From Crenothrix sp043729335 (GTDB lineage: Bacteria; Pseudomonadota; Gammaproteobacteria; Methylococcales; Methylomonadaceae): DNA of 64,000 bases. The DNA lies in contig NZ_JAYTLQ010000002.1 of assembly GCF_043729335.1 (NCBI RefSeq), positions 62,001-126,000 on the forward strand. The letters run 5' to 3'. Within the stretch, counting starts at the first letter, position 1, and each line of letters begins with the position of its first letter. A program made the translations under genes and the position numbers. Below the pieces are notes generated by a model. That model ran no database searches. It had not been told where the DNA came from and was given only the letters and a program-made list of their open reading frames with translations. Shown piece after piece: positions 36,044 through 44,517 of this stretch.

Positions 36044-36390
36044 ACGGTCAATTTTAGGCGATTGATAAAAATAATAACCTCCCAAACCCTCATGGGATCC
36101 AGTAGGGACACAAAATCTTGCGTCTCTACTGGGTAAATTATGTAGGTGGAATCACCTCAAACTCAACAGTTTCCGCTGGCGTATTCACAATTAACATCAT
36201 TTTTTCTGACCGTATGTTCCCGCCAACTCGCCTGCCGCCAGGACATGATCGTGTTTAAACCTGATCTCTAACTCGAAAACTGAATCAGAAAAGCTTTAAA
36301 GCCCGATCCTATAAATGTATTAAAAACAACTTTCATACGCTTGCAAAAATAACCGTGTAGAGTGTGGCTTTAAATTGGAGGCTTTATTTT
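36044..36390. other. Intergenic stretch with a palindrome
   Basis: 347 bp. The only notable item is the palindrome at 36101-36130, probably the transcription end of the subtilisin/hydrolase pair. No gene or RNA was recognised in the rest; GGAGG near 36377 belongs to the next gene. Confidence 0.5.
36101..36130. repeat. GAGACGC-type palindrome, copy 2
   Basis: Imperfect palindrome, AGTAGGGACACAA then AATCTTG and CGTCTCTACT, 58 bp after the hydrolase gene. Same family as the copies at 24764, 44456, 50952 and 55474. Confidence 0.8.
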
Positions 36391-37059
36391 ATGTATCTTA
36401 ATCACAGACAAAAAATAGAAGTTGCTGTTGTTTTGTTTCTGATTGTAATGGTCTGGGAAGCTAACGGCATTTATCTGGCGGCTTTTGCACACAACCATAT
36501 TGTACTGTATTGGTTGAGTTATCTTTTTCAGTGGGTAATACTTCCAACAATGCTAATAATTTTGCTGGCTAAACAAGCGTTGATCTTGCCTCAGCATTAT
36601 GGATTTAACAGCACTGTCTTTTCATGGCAAGGATTTATTGCCGAAACGATAGGTATGTTCATTTCAGCAGGCTTGGCTTTTAAATGGTCTAGCCAATTAT
36701 CCTGGCATTTACTGGGTCAGCGTACGGGCTATTTTAATGTGCTTAGCGCATACCCCAATGGCGCACTGCATACTGTGGTTTGGATTTACTCATCCATTGC
36801 GGTAGGTATTGTTGAAAGTATTTTCTTTATTGGTCTTCCGTGGCTTTTGTATAAAAATACTCAGCGTCACGCTTCGGTAAAAGTTTTCTCTGTACTCATT
36901 TCTGTGATCTTTGCTACCACACATTGGGAACAAGGGCCACATGTGATTGTGGGGGCTTTTTTCTTTAGCATAGTGGCGTGTTATTGGTATTTTAAGTTAG
37001 GTACGTTGTGGCCTGTAGCGGCTGGTCATGCTCTGATCGACTTGGTTGCCTTCGCATAA
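36391..37059 (+). CDS. CPBP/Abi-like intramembrane protease family protein, atypical
   Basis: 222 residues from the ATG at 36391, which has GGAGG 9 nt upstream; a start at 36364 would put that site inside the gene. About seven membrane helices. The C-terminal part resembles the CPBP family: VGIVESIFFIGLPWLLYKN (motif 1, with ES where EE is usual, and no following Arg), VIFATTHWEQG (motif 2, F-x3-H) and AAGHALIDLV (motif 3, H-x3-D). The changed motif 1 may mean no protease activity. The family includes CAAX-prenyl-protease relatives and immunity-type proteins. It is a single gene. Confidence 0.65.
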   Translation: MYLNHRQKIEVAVVLFLIVMVWEANGIYLAAFAHNHIVLYWLSYLFQWVILPTMLIILLAKQALILPQHYGFNSTVFSWQGFIAETIGMFISAGLAFKWSSQLSWHLLGQRTGYFNVLSAYPNGALHTVVWIYSSIAVGIVESIFFIGLPWLLYKNTQRHASVKVFSVLISVIFATTHWEQGPHVIVGAFFFSIVACYWYFKLGTLWPVAAGHALIDLVAFA

Positions 37060-37600
37060 GTGAAGCTCAAGCCTTGGCCATCCAGCTTAAGGTTTAGTAG
37101 ATTTAAAAGGTTAGCTCTAATTATCGATTTCCTTTTCAATAACCTCAATAATAAAATCAGCATTGCCTTAAAAGGGCTTTTAACTTAACACTAAACAGTT
37201 TAAGATGAAGCTGTTATTCGTTAAACCCTCTTGCTTGCGTTTAAAAAGTCTCTCCGACTCTTTACAGTTTGCCGCTATACCCCTCGATAAATTCCAATTA
37301 TAAAAATAGCCTTAAGGTTAGTTAAACGCTTAGGCCTTATATTACTTTGTTTTTTACAAGCAATTAAAGTACAGACATCAATGTCTCCGCCACTTTATGG
37401 TTTGGTTTGGAAAGGATTTAATCAAATCAAGGTAAGGTACTTGGGGTTCAATCAATAGACTAAAAATAACTAAAGTCTGCTTTTCAACTGACTTTATGCG
37501 TTTGATGAAGATATTGAAATAAATAGAAAAGTTCTTATGATGCAATGGATTGATGCCCTTGAATTCATTTATGGCGAGTTAATTTTTTATATGGGTATCT
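37060..37600. other. Intergenic stretch, nothing recognised
   Basis: 541 bp of AT-rich sequence between the CPBP-like gene and the acyltransferase gene. No supported frame, tRNA, palindromic repeat or clear terminator was seen. Confidence 0.5.
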
Positions 37601-39718
37601 ATGGTTTTTATGAGAGCTAAGGCTAAGCATTCTACTTATCGATCTGATATTGATGGTTTGAGGGCAATTGCGGTAATGGCGGTATTGTTCTTCCACGCGG
37701 GTGTACCCGGATTTTCCGGTGGTTTTGTGGGTGTCGATATGTTTTTTGTCATATCAGGCTATTTAATCACTGGTATTATTTTGCGGGAATGTTCCTCTAA
37801 AACTTTCAGCTTCAAGGGCTTTTACTTAAGGCGCATCCGACGCATATTGCCAGCATTGATTGTCATGGTAGCCACAACTTTGGTGTTAGCCTCATTTGTA
37901 TTAACGGCATTCGATTTTAAGATGCTCGCTAAAAATGTGCTGGCTACTGTGTTTATGATACCGAATATCAGTATCTGGAAAACCTCCGGTGATTATTTTT
38001 CTAATGCCGTTGATAGCAATCCTTTACTGCATTTATGGTCGCTGGGTGTCGAAGAGCAATTTTATTTTTTGTTCCCGCTGCTGTTGTTTCTGTTAACACG
38101 TTACTTACATTTAAAATGGTTGTGGGGATTACTGGTTATCGCCTTGTTAGGCGGCATTGGCTTTGCTTATTGGGCGGTTTCTCTTAAACCTACTTTCGCT
38201 TTTTACTGGTTACCACCGCGTGCCTGGGAATTGTTGTGTGGCGCAGTGTTAGCCTATTATCACTTGCGCCGACAATCCATCAATGGCCAACGACTTATGA
38301 CGTTGTTAGGCTCAGTAATGATATTCCTGGCCATTGTTGTAGCTAGAAATAATGATGTGTATTCGGATTTTGCCCATCAAATACTCGCGGTAGTTGGCAT
38401 TACATTACTGATTGATGGCAATAGGAAATTGTGCAATGCTGCCGATTCAGGCTATCAAAACCTGTTTCCAAAACCTCAAGAAGCCTATATAAAACACAGT
38501 ATTCCTGTTCTGATATCAACCCGATTAACACAGTGGATTGGTTTTTTTCTGAGCTGGCAACTCTTGGTTGGCATTGGCCGCATTTCTTATTCTTTGTATT
38601 TGTGGCACTGGCCCTTGTTTAGCTTATATGCCTATCGGATACATCCGGATGCATTGCTTTGGTATGAAACCACGGGCTTGCTGGCAGCTACTTTTATATT
38701 AGCATACGGGAGTTGGCGTTTTGTGGAAACGCCGTTTCGTCGTCCAGCCAATTGGAATAACAGATCAGTGGTCAAACTGGCTGTCAGCTTACAATCTGTG
38801 TTGGTGCTTATTGCTGTGGGCATTTTATACAGTAACGGCATGCCTCAACGTTTTGGTCTTGCAAGTAGCGCTTATTCGGCGGGGGCAGAGGATAAAAACG
38901 CTTTGCAAAAAGATTGTCATACCGATCCGTACTCATCTGATTACCATTTTCCCAGCATCGAAAAATGTTTGATTGGTCAACAGGTTGCTGATGCACCTAT
39001 TCGCTTTCTGGTCTGGGGAGATAGTCATGCCAATGCAGTAACGCCAGTTTTTGATGCCCTGGGCAGCGAATACGGACTGACAGGCGGGCATGCGACTTTA
39101 TTTGGCCATGCACCTTTATGGGGAGCCAAATCCAATGATGACAACGCAACTTTGAATTGGCTGAAATTTAACCAAGGCCAATTGAAGGTCATTGCTGATC
39201 GGGGCATTCATGATGTTTTTCTGGTAGGCAGATGGCCCAGTTATGTTTTTTCAGCAACCCGGTTTGAAGGCACGCTGGGTAGAAATGGTATTCCGAATGT
39301 GTTGATTAAAGGACATGAAACCGGACTGCAAGCATTTCGCTCTAGCCTTGAGGAAACCGTGCAGCGGCTGCAACAGCAAGGCGTAAGCGTCTGGCTGGTA
39401 TTGCCGGTGCCAGAAATGGATCGCATAATGCCAAGGTGGCTGGCACTTAATGCCGCCGATAAAACCGAGGTTTGGTTAAATAACCCTTATCCGGAACGTT
39501 CTGCTGCCGTGTGGCCGGTTTTTAAGGAACTACAGGCAAAATACGGTGTGCATTTGTTAGATCCAAGGCTACAGCTGTGCCGCAAAGATGGGCAATGCCG
39601 TGTGGCTTACCAGGGAAAATCGGTGTATTACGACGATGATCATCTGTCAGCCAGCGGATCCATGTTATTGAAAGACATGCTACGTCCGGCCTTTGCAGCC
39701 ATGAAGCAGCACCTGTAA
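37601..39718 (+). CDS. OafA/OatA-type O-acyltransferase with C-terminal SGNH domain
   Basis: 705 residues. The N-terminal acyltransferase-3 domain (about 10-420, ten or more helices) starts YRSDIDGLRAIAVMAVLFFH and contains GGFVGVDMFFVISGYLITG and LLHLWSLGVEEQFY. The C-terminal periplasmic SGNH domain (about 460-705) has nucleophile S475 in WGDSHAN and the D678-x-x-H681 pair in DDDHLS. Such proteins acetylate lipopolysaccharide O-antigen, peptidoglycan or other surface sugars. The substrate is unknown. An alternative Met is at codon 4. It is convergent with the PAP2/eptA pair, 17 nt apart. Confidence 0.9.
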   Translation: MVFMRAKAKHSTYRSDIDGLRAIAVMAVLFFHAGVPGFSGGFVGVDMFFVISGYLITGIILRECSSKTFSFKGFYLRRIRRILPALIVMVATTLVLASFVLTAFDFKMLAKNVLATVFMIPNISIWKTSGDYFSNAVDSNPLLHLWSLGVEEQFYFLFPLLLFLLTRYLHLKWLWGLLVIALLGGIGFAYWAVSLKPTFAFYWLPPRAWELLCGAVLAYYHLRRQSINGQRLMTLLGSVMIFLAIVVARNNDVYSDFAHQILAVVGITLLIDGNRKLCNAADSGYQNLFPKPQEAYIKHSIPVLISTRLTQWIGFFLSWQLLVGIGRISYSLYLWHWPLFSLYAYRIHPDALLWYETTGLLAATFILAYGSWRFVETPFRRPANWNNRSVVKLAVSLQSVLVLIAVGILYSNGMPQRFGLASSAYSAGAEDKNALQKDCHTDPYSSDYHFPSIEKCLIGQQVADAPIRFLVWGDSHANAVTPVFDALGSEYGLTGGHATLFGHAPLWGAKSNDDNATLNWLKFNQGQLKVIADRGIHDVFLVGRWPSYVFSATRFEGTLGRNGIPNVLIKGHETGLQAFRSSLEETVQRLQQQGVSVWLVLPVPEMDRIMPRWLALNAADKTEVWLNNPYPERSAAVWPVFKELQAKYGVHLLDPRLQLCRKDGQCRVAYQGKSVYYDDDHLSASGSMLLKDMLRPAFAAMKQHL

Positions 39719-39735
39719 GTAGTGTAGGGTAACGG

Positions 39736-40554
39736 TTAACGATTATTTGGTACGTTGTTTGGAATAATATTTTCAGGAAAATTTTCAGTAGCGCTTAGCA
39801 AATGCTTTCTGAAGAACAGCATAAATACTGTCGCGGAACAAAACCAGCACACCGCGAGCGTAAACAGGTCATGGCTTAAAAAATGTGCGCCCCGTATTTC
39901 TTGCGCCATAGCAAACACAGTGCCTGTCAGTAGCCCAATGGCTAAGCCGTAAAATTTATACGCTGGCTTAACAATCAGGCAGAAAAAATACAGGTTAACT
40001 AGGGTAAAGCCTAAGCTGGAATGGCCTGCCGGAAAACAATGTCCCACACTCAGCGTGTCGCTGATACTGTCGAATAATTTTATATGCGGCTTGCTGCCAC
40101 CAAATAGACTTACATCCCACGGGCAATAAATATGGGTATGGCTTTTTAAATAGGTAATTACTAAAGGCCCGGTTACGCCTGCCATCACTAAGAATGCTAA
40201 GGCGCGTCTATAGGGCGACAGTTTTGATGTTGTTCGGCAGGACATGATTAAACAAATCAGCATGCCGCCGCCAACGGCATACACCGCGTTACGCCCAGTT
40301 TTATGAATAACCGCTTGCAACAACCAATGCTCGCGGTAAGGCCATTGCTGCAAAGCAGTATTATAAAAATGTTTAGCGAGCCACACATCAATCTGGGTAT
40401 ACTGAAAACACAGCAACAAAGCCAGCCAAGCCAACAGCGGCAGGCTAATATGGTATTTAACAAACTGGCTAAAATCTAATACTTTATAAGAATTCAAAAG
40501 CAAACCTTTATTCCCGACAACCGTTAAAAATATCATAGCTTTTATCATAAACAC
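39736..40554 (-). CDS. PAP2-family membrane phosphatase (lipid A phosphatase-like)
   Basis: 272 residues from the ATG at 40554. That start overlaps eptA by 47 bp. A TTG at about 40500, with AAAGG upstream, would remove the overlap and give about 254 residues beginning near LNSYKVLDF. Six helices. The phosphatase motifs are KSHTHIYCPWDV (C1-like), CFPAGHSS (C2) and EIRGAHFLSHDLFT (C3). It resembles the LpxE-type lipid phosphatases. Being just downstream of eptA suggests that it removes a lipid A phosphate before or alongside phosphoethanolamine addition, a combination known in Helicobacter pylori. The assignment to lipid A is inference. Confidence 0.82.
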   Translation of the reverse strand: MFMIKAMIFLTVVGNKGLLLNSYKVLDFSQFVKYHISLPLLAWLALLLCFQYTQIDVWLAKHFYNTALQQWPYREHWLLQAVIHKTGRNAVYAVGGGMLICLIMSCRTTSKLSPYRRALAFLVMAGVTGPLVITYLKSHTHIYCPWDVSLFGGSKPHIKLFDSISDTLSVGHCFPAGHSSLGFTLVNLYFFCLIVKPAYKFYGLAIGLLTGTVFAMAQEIRGAHFLSHDLFTLAVCWFCSATVFMLFFRKHLLSATENFPENIIPNNVPNNR

Positions 40555-42139
40555 TGGTTTGAATAGCCATTAAACCCAGTACGGAATGAAACAGGTTATC
40601 ATGTGAATAGTGGCCATCACTGTTTTGTTTTAAACAGTTTTTATCGATGCCAAACTTGTCGGCATAACCATCAGACAGCCAAAAGATAAACGGAATGTGT
40701 TTTTGTTCGTCCGGTGCCAGCATATAAGGTAAGCCGTGCAGATAAATACCGTTTTCGCCTAACGATTCACCATGGTCAGACATATACAGCATGGCGGTAT
40801 GGTAGTTAACGCTGTTGTGTTGTAGAAAATGGATAACTTGCGTTAAGAAATGGTCGGTATACAAAATGGTGTTGTCGTAAGCGTGGACAATCTGATCTTG
40901 CGGACAATCCTGTACCTGGTTGGTATCACATTCTGGCGTAAACACTTTAAAGTTGGACGGATAGCGTTTGTAATACGCAGGGCCATGGCTACCCTTTTGG
41001 TGCATAACAATAACGCTGTCATTGGGCAGCTTATCCACCATGGCTTGCAGACCGTGTAACAGCACTTCGTCATAACATTCTTCGCTGTTGCACACATCAG
41101 GAATTTTCAGGTTTTCCATGGCTTCGGTAGGGGTTCTGTTACATACACCTTTGCAGCCGGAATTATTGTCGCGCCAAAAAACGCTGATGCCGGCATGTTT
41201 TAACACATCTAAAAGATTCTCGGATTTTTCGGCTTTGGCTTCATCATAATCATTACGGTTAAGCGGCGAAAACATGCAAGGAACTGAAGCGGCAGTGGCC
41301 GTCCCGCAAGAGGTAGTGTTCGGGTAATTGATGATGTCTTCTTTGCTCAGTTCAGGATTGGTTAACTGACTGTAACCGTTTAGCGAGAAATTTTGTGCGC
41401 GTGCCGTTTCACCTACTACCAGAACTAGCAAGGATTTTTTGCCGCGTGTTTGCCAGGTTGTTGTTTGTTTGGCATCCATACCAATGGGGTCAACATTGAT
41501 TACCTTGGGATGTGCCGAGCGCTTCAGGTATTTAGTTAATGCGTATACTGCGTGGTTAGGGTTAATTAAATAGCGTAAATGTTTGTTATTTCTGTCGACA
41601 AAAGACAGATCTTTATAGTGGCTAAATACTGCGCCAGCAAATACGGCAATCGCCAATACAAACACGACAATGCGAATCAACAATTCTTTTAAAAAAGAGT
41701 GATAACGAATATCAGTATGGTAAATCAGTAAGGCCGGTAACAATCCCCAAAATAGAATATGCACCAGCAATTTAACGCTGATTAATTCTAATATCTCCTT
41801 AGAATCGGTCTCGAACATGTTTTGTATCATCGAGGTATCGACAATAACCCCGTAAGCATTCATAAAAAAGCTGATGACGGAGGCGGTGATCAGTATCACA
41901 ATCACGAACGGCTTAAACAGGTACTTATTAGCAAAGATAGACAGCAATGCCGTAAACAAAGCGATGAGCGCAACGACAAGCGCAGCTTTAAAACCGATGC
42001 CGGTAAATGACGATTGGTCAGCGATTTTAAAGGCCGCCTGGAAAAATGCCTGGTTATCGAGTAGTGTCAGGAACAGCGCCGTGATCAGTAGCAACTGGGT
42101 AAGCGTTAATGTTGGCCTTGGCCATTTTTGGGGCAGCAT
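40508..42139 (-). CDS. eptA: Lipid A phosphoethanolamine transferase
   Basis: 543 residues with five N-terminal helices (about 15-175) and a periplasmic sulfatase-fold domain. Metal and active-site blocks are LVLVVGETARAQNFSLNGY, SCGTATAASVPCMFS (with the acceptor Thr), IVMHQKGSHGPAYY and MLYMSDHGESLGENGIYLHG. Paired cysteines fit the disulphides of the family. It moves phosphoethanolamine from phosphatidylethanolamine to lipid A, lowering surface charge and giving resistance to cationic peptides. The gene symbol is by family resemblance; related EptB/C-type enzymes act on the core sugars. It is followed by the overlapping PAP2 gene. Confidence 0.92.
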   Translation of the reverse strand: MLPQKWPRPTLTLTQLLLITALFLTLLDNQAFFQAAFKIADQSSFTGIGFKAALVVALIALFTALLSIFANKYLFKPFVIVILITASVISFFMNAYGVIVDTSMIQNMFETDSKEILELISVKLLVHILFWGLLPALLIYHTDIRYHSFLKELLIRIVVFVLAIAVFAGAVFSHYKDLSFVDRNNKHLRYLINPNHAVYALTKYLKRSAHPKVINVDPIGMDAKQTTTWQTRGKKSLLVLVVGETARAQNFSLNGYSQLTNPELSKEDIINYPNTTSCGTATAASVPCMFSPLNRNDYDEAKAEKSENLLDVLKHAGISVFWRDNNSGCKGVCNRTPTEAMENLKIPDVCNSEECYDEVLLHGLQAMVDKLPNDSVIVMHQKGSHGPAYYKRYPSNFKVFTPECDTNQVQDCPQDQIVHAYDNTILYTDHFLTQVIHFLQHNSVNYHTAMLYMSDHGESLGENGIYLHGLPYMLAPDEQKHIPFIFWLSDGYADKFGIDKNCLKQNSDGHYSHDNLFHSVLGLMAIQTSVYDKSYDIFNGCRE

Positions 42140-42244
42140 GATTAAAGACGGTGTTTAAATAAGACTAAATAAATTGCGTGAACCTGTCAGGGTTGACAGC
42201 GCTACGGCAGAGGCTGATCGGTCATTTTTGAGATACGGTACACG

Positions 42245-42397
42245 CTAGTGCTTAGTCATCTTTGTTTTGCCGAGTACCATAAAATACTTCGTTCGTCCTG
42301 AGCTTGTCGAAGGACTTGTGGTTCATGGTTCGACAAACTCACCACGAACGGTTTTTTAAAGTTCACAGCCGCCAAAATAATATTGACTAAGTACTAG
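42245..42397. mobile_element. MITE-like element, copy 1 (153 bp)
   Basis: Terminal inverted repeats CTAGTGCTTAGTCA (42245-42258) and TGACTAAGTACTAG (42384-42397), one mismatch. The centre (42290-42350) is the GAGCTTGTCGAA palindrome also seen alone at 2561-2623. There is no coding capacity. The final CTAG is shared with copy 2. Confidence 0.75.
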
Positions 42398-42546
42398 TAC
42401 TTAGTCAGCTTTATAATGTCGAGTACTATAAAATACTCCGTTCGTCCTGAGCCTGTCGAAGGACTTGTGGTTCATGGTTCGACAAGCTCACCACGAACGG
42501 TTTTTTAAAATATCTGACTGACAAAATAAGATTGACTAAGTACTAG
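42394..42546. mobile_element. MITE-like element, copy 2 (153 bp)
   Basis: Perfect 14-bp terminal inverted repeats CTAGTACTTAGTCA (42394-42407) and TGACTAAGTACTAG (42533-42546), the same length as copy 1 and clearly the same sequence with scattered changes. The palindromic core is at 42439-42499. Tandem arrangement with a shared CTAG suggests insertion next to the first copy or duplication. Confidence 0.75.
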
Positions 42547-42631
42547 CAATCCCATATTCCAAGGCAGGCAATCTGGACAATAATGACATGGTGTTTTTAA
42601 TTTATTATTGATTTTATTTTAAGAGAAAAAA

Positions 42632-43363
42632 ATGGCAAGTTACGATATTACCCTGGTTATTCTATCCTTTGTGGTAGCAGTAGTCGGTTCATTAATGGCT
42701 TTAATCGCCACTAAGGATGCCCTGTTACGGCCAGCTGAAAACCGTCGCGGCTTGATTGCTTTGGCTTCATTGTGTTTAGGCGGGGTCGCTATTTGGTCGA
42801 TGCATTTCATCGGCATGTTGGCGTTTGACATGGACGGCATGGAAATGAGCTACAACGGATGGCTTACGGCTTTTTCATTTTATGTGGGCGTAGGCGTGGT
42901 TTATGTGGGTTTAACCCTCATGACTACTGGAGAATTCGAAATTTCCAAGTTAATTATGGCGGGCGTTTTGGTAGGCTTTGGCGTTGCAGGCATGCATTAT
43001 AGCGGCATGTTGTCTATGCAAGTGCAAGCAGATGCACATTGGAATTGGGGACTGGTCACGGTTTCGATTGTAATAGCCGTCACCGCTGCAATTGTTGCGC
43101 TGTGGCTGGCCGTACACGTTAAACACATGTGGCAAATGTTGATCAGTGCAGTAGTGATGGGAGTTGCTGTATGCGGTATGCATTATACCGGCATGGCGGC
43201 AGTGGAGTTTGTGCATAATGCGGCTTTGCCTTATATAAATGCGATGAATGTGACATCATCCGTTTTTTCATTAAGCATAGCCACGGTTGATGCTGTCATT
43301 ATAGTATTGGCCATTGCGCAAGCTATCTCCGAAGCGAATCAACGTAAGTTTTTTTCGCTTTAA
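42632..43363 (+). CDS. Stand-alone MHYT-domain membrane protein (copy 1)
   Basis: 243 residues with seven helices. Three copies of the MHYT-type motif are visible: SMHFIGMLAFDM, GMHYSGMLSMQ and GMHYTGMAAVEF. The MHYT domain was proposed to bind copper through its Met/His pairs and to sense O2, CO or NO. It is usually fused to GGDEF, EAL or kinase domains. Here no output domain follows; the protein ends soon after the seventh helix. A close paralogue begins 303 bp downstream. How it would signal is unknown. Confidence 0.88.
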   Translation: MASYDITLVILSFVVAVVGSLMALIATKDALLRPAENRRGLIALASLCLGGVAIWSMHFIGMLAFDMDGMEMSYNGWLTAFSFYVGVGVVYVGLTLMTTGEFEISKLIMAGVLVGFGVAGMHYSGMLSMQVQADAHWNWGLVTVSIVIAVTAAIVALWLAVHVKHMWQMLISAVVMGVAVCGMHYTGMAAVEFVHNAALPYINAMNVTSSVFSLSIATVDAVIIVLAIAQAISEANQRKFFSL

Positions 43364-43666
43364 TATGGCAGGGCAAGTAGCTTAATCACAGCATTTGTCC
43401 CAGCATCTAGCATTCGATCTACTTTTTCGGAAAGTCTTGCTTTAACTTTTCGGCTACCAACTAAGACGAGACAATTTAAAAAACCGTTGTTGGTGAGCTT
43501 ATCGAATGACTCACCAACAACGCCCTAACCTGAAACTGTCTCGCTTTAGTGGGTAAGCATTTTATCGAAGGAAATCTCACTGCCTATTCCCTAGAAATCT
43601 TGATCATATTTACTATACTCATTTAGGTATATAAATTTTATTATGATTTAAACTAGAGGTAAATAA
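43364..43666. other. Gap between the MHYT paralogues, with a nested palindrome
   Basis: 303 bp. The palindrome at 43485-43522 is its only clear structure, perhaps a terminator for copy 1. The promoter of copy 2 should lie to its right. No gene was seen. Confidence 0.5.
43485..43522. repeat. Palindrome related to the REP-like family
   Basis: Perfect 13-bp arms CGTTGTTGGTGAG (43485-43497) and CTCACCAACAACG (43510-43522). An outer pair, CGAGACA (43467-43473) and TGTCTCG (43537-43543), also matches. The GGTGAGCTT-TCGAA centre resembles the GAGCTTGTCGAA repeats, but the arms differ. Confidence 0.75.
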
Positions 43667-44401
43667 ATGGCACATTACAGTTTTTCCTTGGTTCTTCTTT
43701 CCTATATTATAGCGGTAGTGGGTTCTTTAATGGCGTTGATAGCGACGCGGGATGCGTTGCTACGACCCGAAAACAGTCGCCGTGGTTTGATTTTATTAGC
43801 AGCATTAAGCTTAGGTGGCGTGGCAATTTGGTCGATGCATTTTATTGGTATGCTCGCATTCGATATGCACGGTATGGACATGAATTATAATGGATGGCTC
43901 ACAGTATTATCTTTTGTAGTGGGTGTGGGGGTCGTCTATATTGGACTAATGATTATGGTTTTGGGGAAGTTTAAGTTGCCCAAATTAATTTTAGCAGGTA
44001 TTTTGGTGGGGCTGGGTGTTGCCGGTATGCATTACACTGGCATGTTATCTATGGAAGTACAGGCCGATAGCCACTGGAACTGGAGTCTTGTCGCTGTTTC
44101 AATTGGTATCGCCATAGCCGCAGCCATTGTCGCGTTATGGCTGGCTGTGCACGTCAAACACATGTGGCAAATGGTAGCAAGTGCCCTGGTTATGGGCGTT
44201 GCGGTTTGCGGCATGCACTATACAGGCATGGTAGCTGTAGACTTCGTACATAACGCCGCTTTACCTTATGTCACATCAATGAGCGTGACCGCATCTGTTT
44301 TTTCATTAACTATTGCTACATTAGATGCTGTAATAATAATTCTGGCATTAGCGCAAGCTTTGTCGGAATCTAACCAGCGTAAATTTCACCCAGCGCAATA
44401 A
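43667..44401 (+). CDS. Stand-alone MHYT-domain membrane protein (copy 2)
   Basis: 244 residues and clearly a paralogue of the preceding gene: same length, same seven helices and the same three motifs (SMHFIGMLAFDM, GMHYTGMLSMEV, GMHYTGMVAVDF). The two proteins agree over nearly the full length, mostly with conservative changes; the final residues differ (FFSL versus FHPAQ). This is an old-to-moderate tandem duplication. Again there is no output domain. A terminator-like hairpin follows at 44456-44480. Confidence 0.88.
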   Translation: MAHYSFSLVLLSYIIAVVGSLMALIATRDALLRPENSRRGLILLAALSLGGVAIWSMHFIGMLAFDMHGMDMNYNGWLTVLSFVVGVGVVYIGLMIMVLGKFKLPKLILAGILVGLGVAGMHYTGMLSMEVQADSHWNWSLVAVSIGIAIAAAIVALWLAVHVKHMWQMVASALVMGVAVCGMHYTGMVAVDFVHNAALPYVTSMSVTASVFSLTIATLDAVIIILALAQALSESNQRKFHPAQ

Positions 44402-44455
44402 ACATAACAATTATTCTGATTACCTTGCCTACTTAGCTGTATATCTCCTCCATCC

Positions 44456-44480
44456 TAGAGACGCAGTAGCGTCTCTATTT
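44456..44480. terminator. Bidirectional terminator, GAGACGC-type palindrome copy 3
   Basis: AGAGACGC (44457-44464) and GCGTCTCT (44469-44476) form a perfect stem with an AGTA loop, followed by ATTTT. It lies between the convergent MHYT copy 2 and ygiQ genes. It is shorter than the other family members but shares the arms. Confidence 0.7.
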
Positions 44481-44517
44481 TCCTCACAACTCCCCTATTT
44501 TTTTGTCAGCCAATCGT

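Larger units (their letters stand above)
42140..42631. other. Intergenic region filled by two MITE-like elements
   Basis: 492 bp between eptA and the first MHYT gene (divergent). Two tandem 153-bp elements occupy 42245-42546. The remaining 105 bp and 85 bp should hold the two divergent promoters. No gene was seen. Confidence 0.6.

Noticed and set aside
42245..42546. Possible CRISPR array or tRNA at the tandem repeats (GGTTCGA present)
   Set aside because: The repeats are 153 bp with inverted ends and no spacers, and the GGTTCGA is part of the palindrome; no cloverleaf can be drawn.
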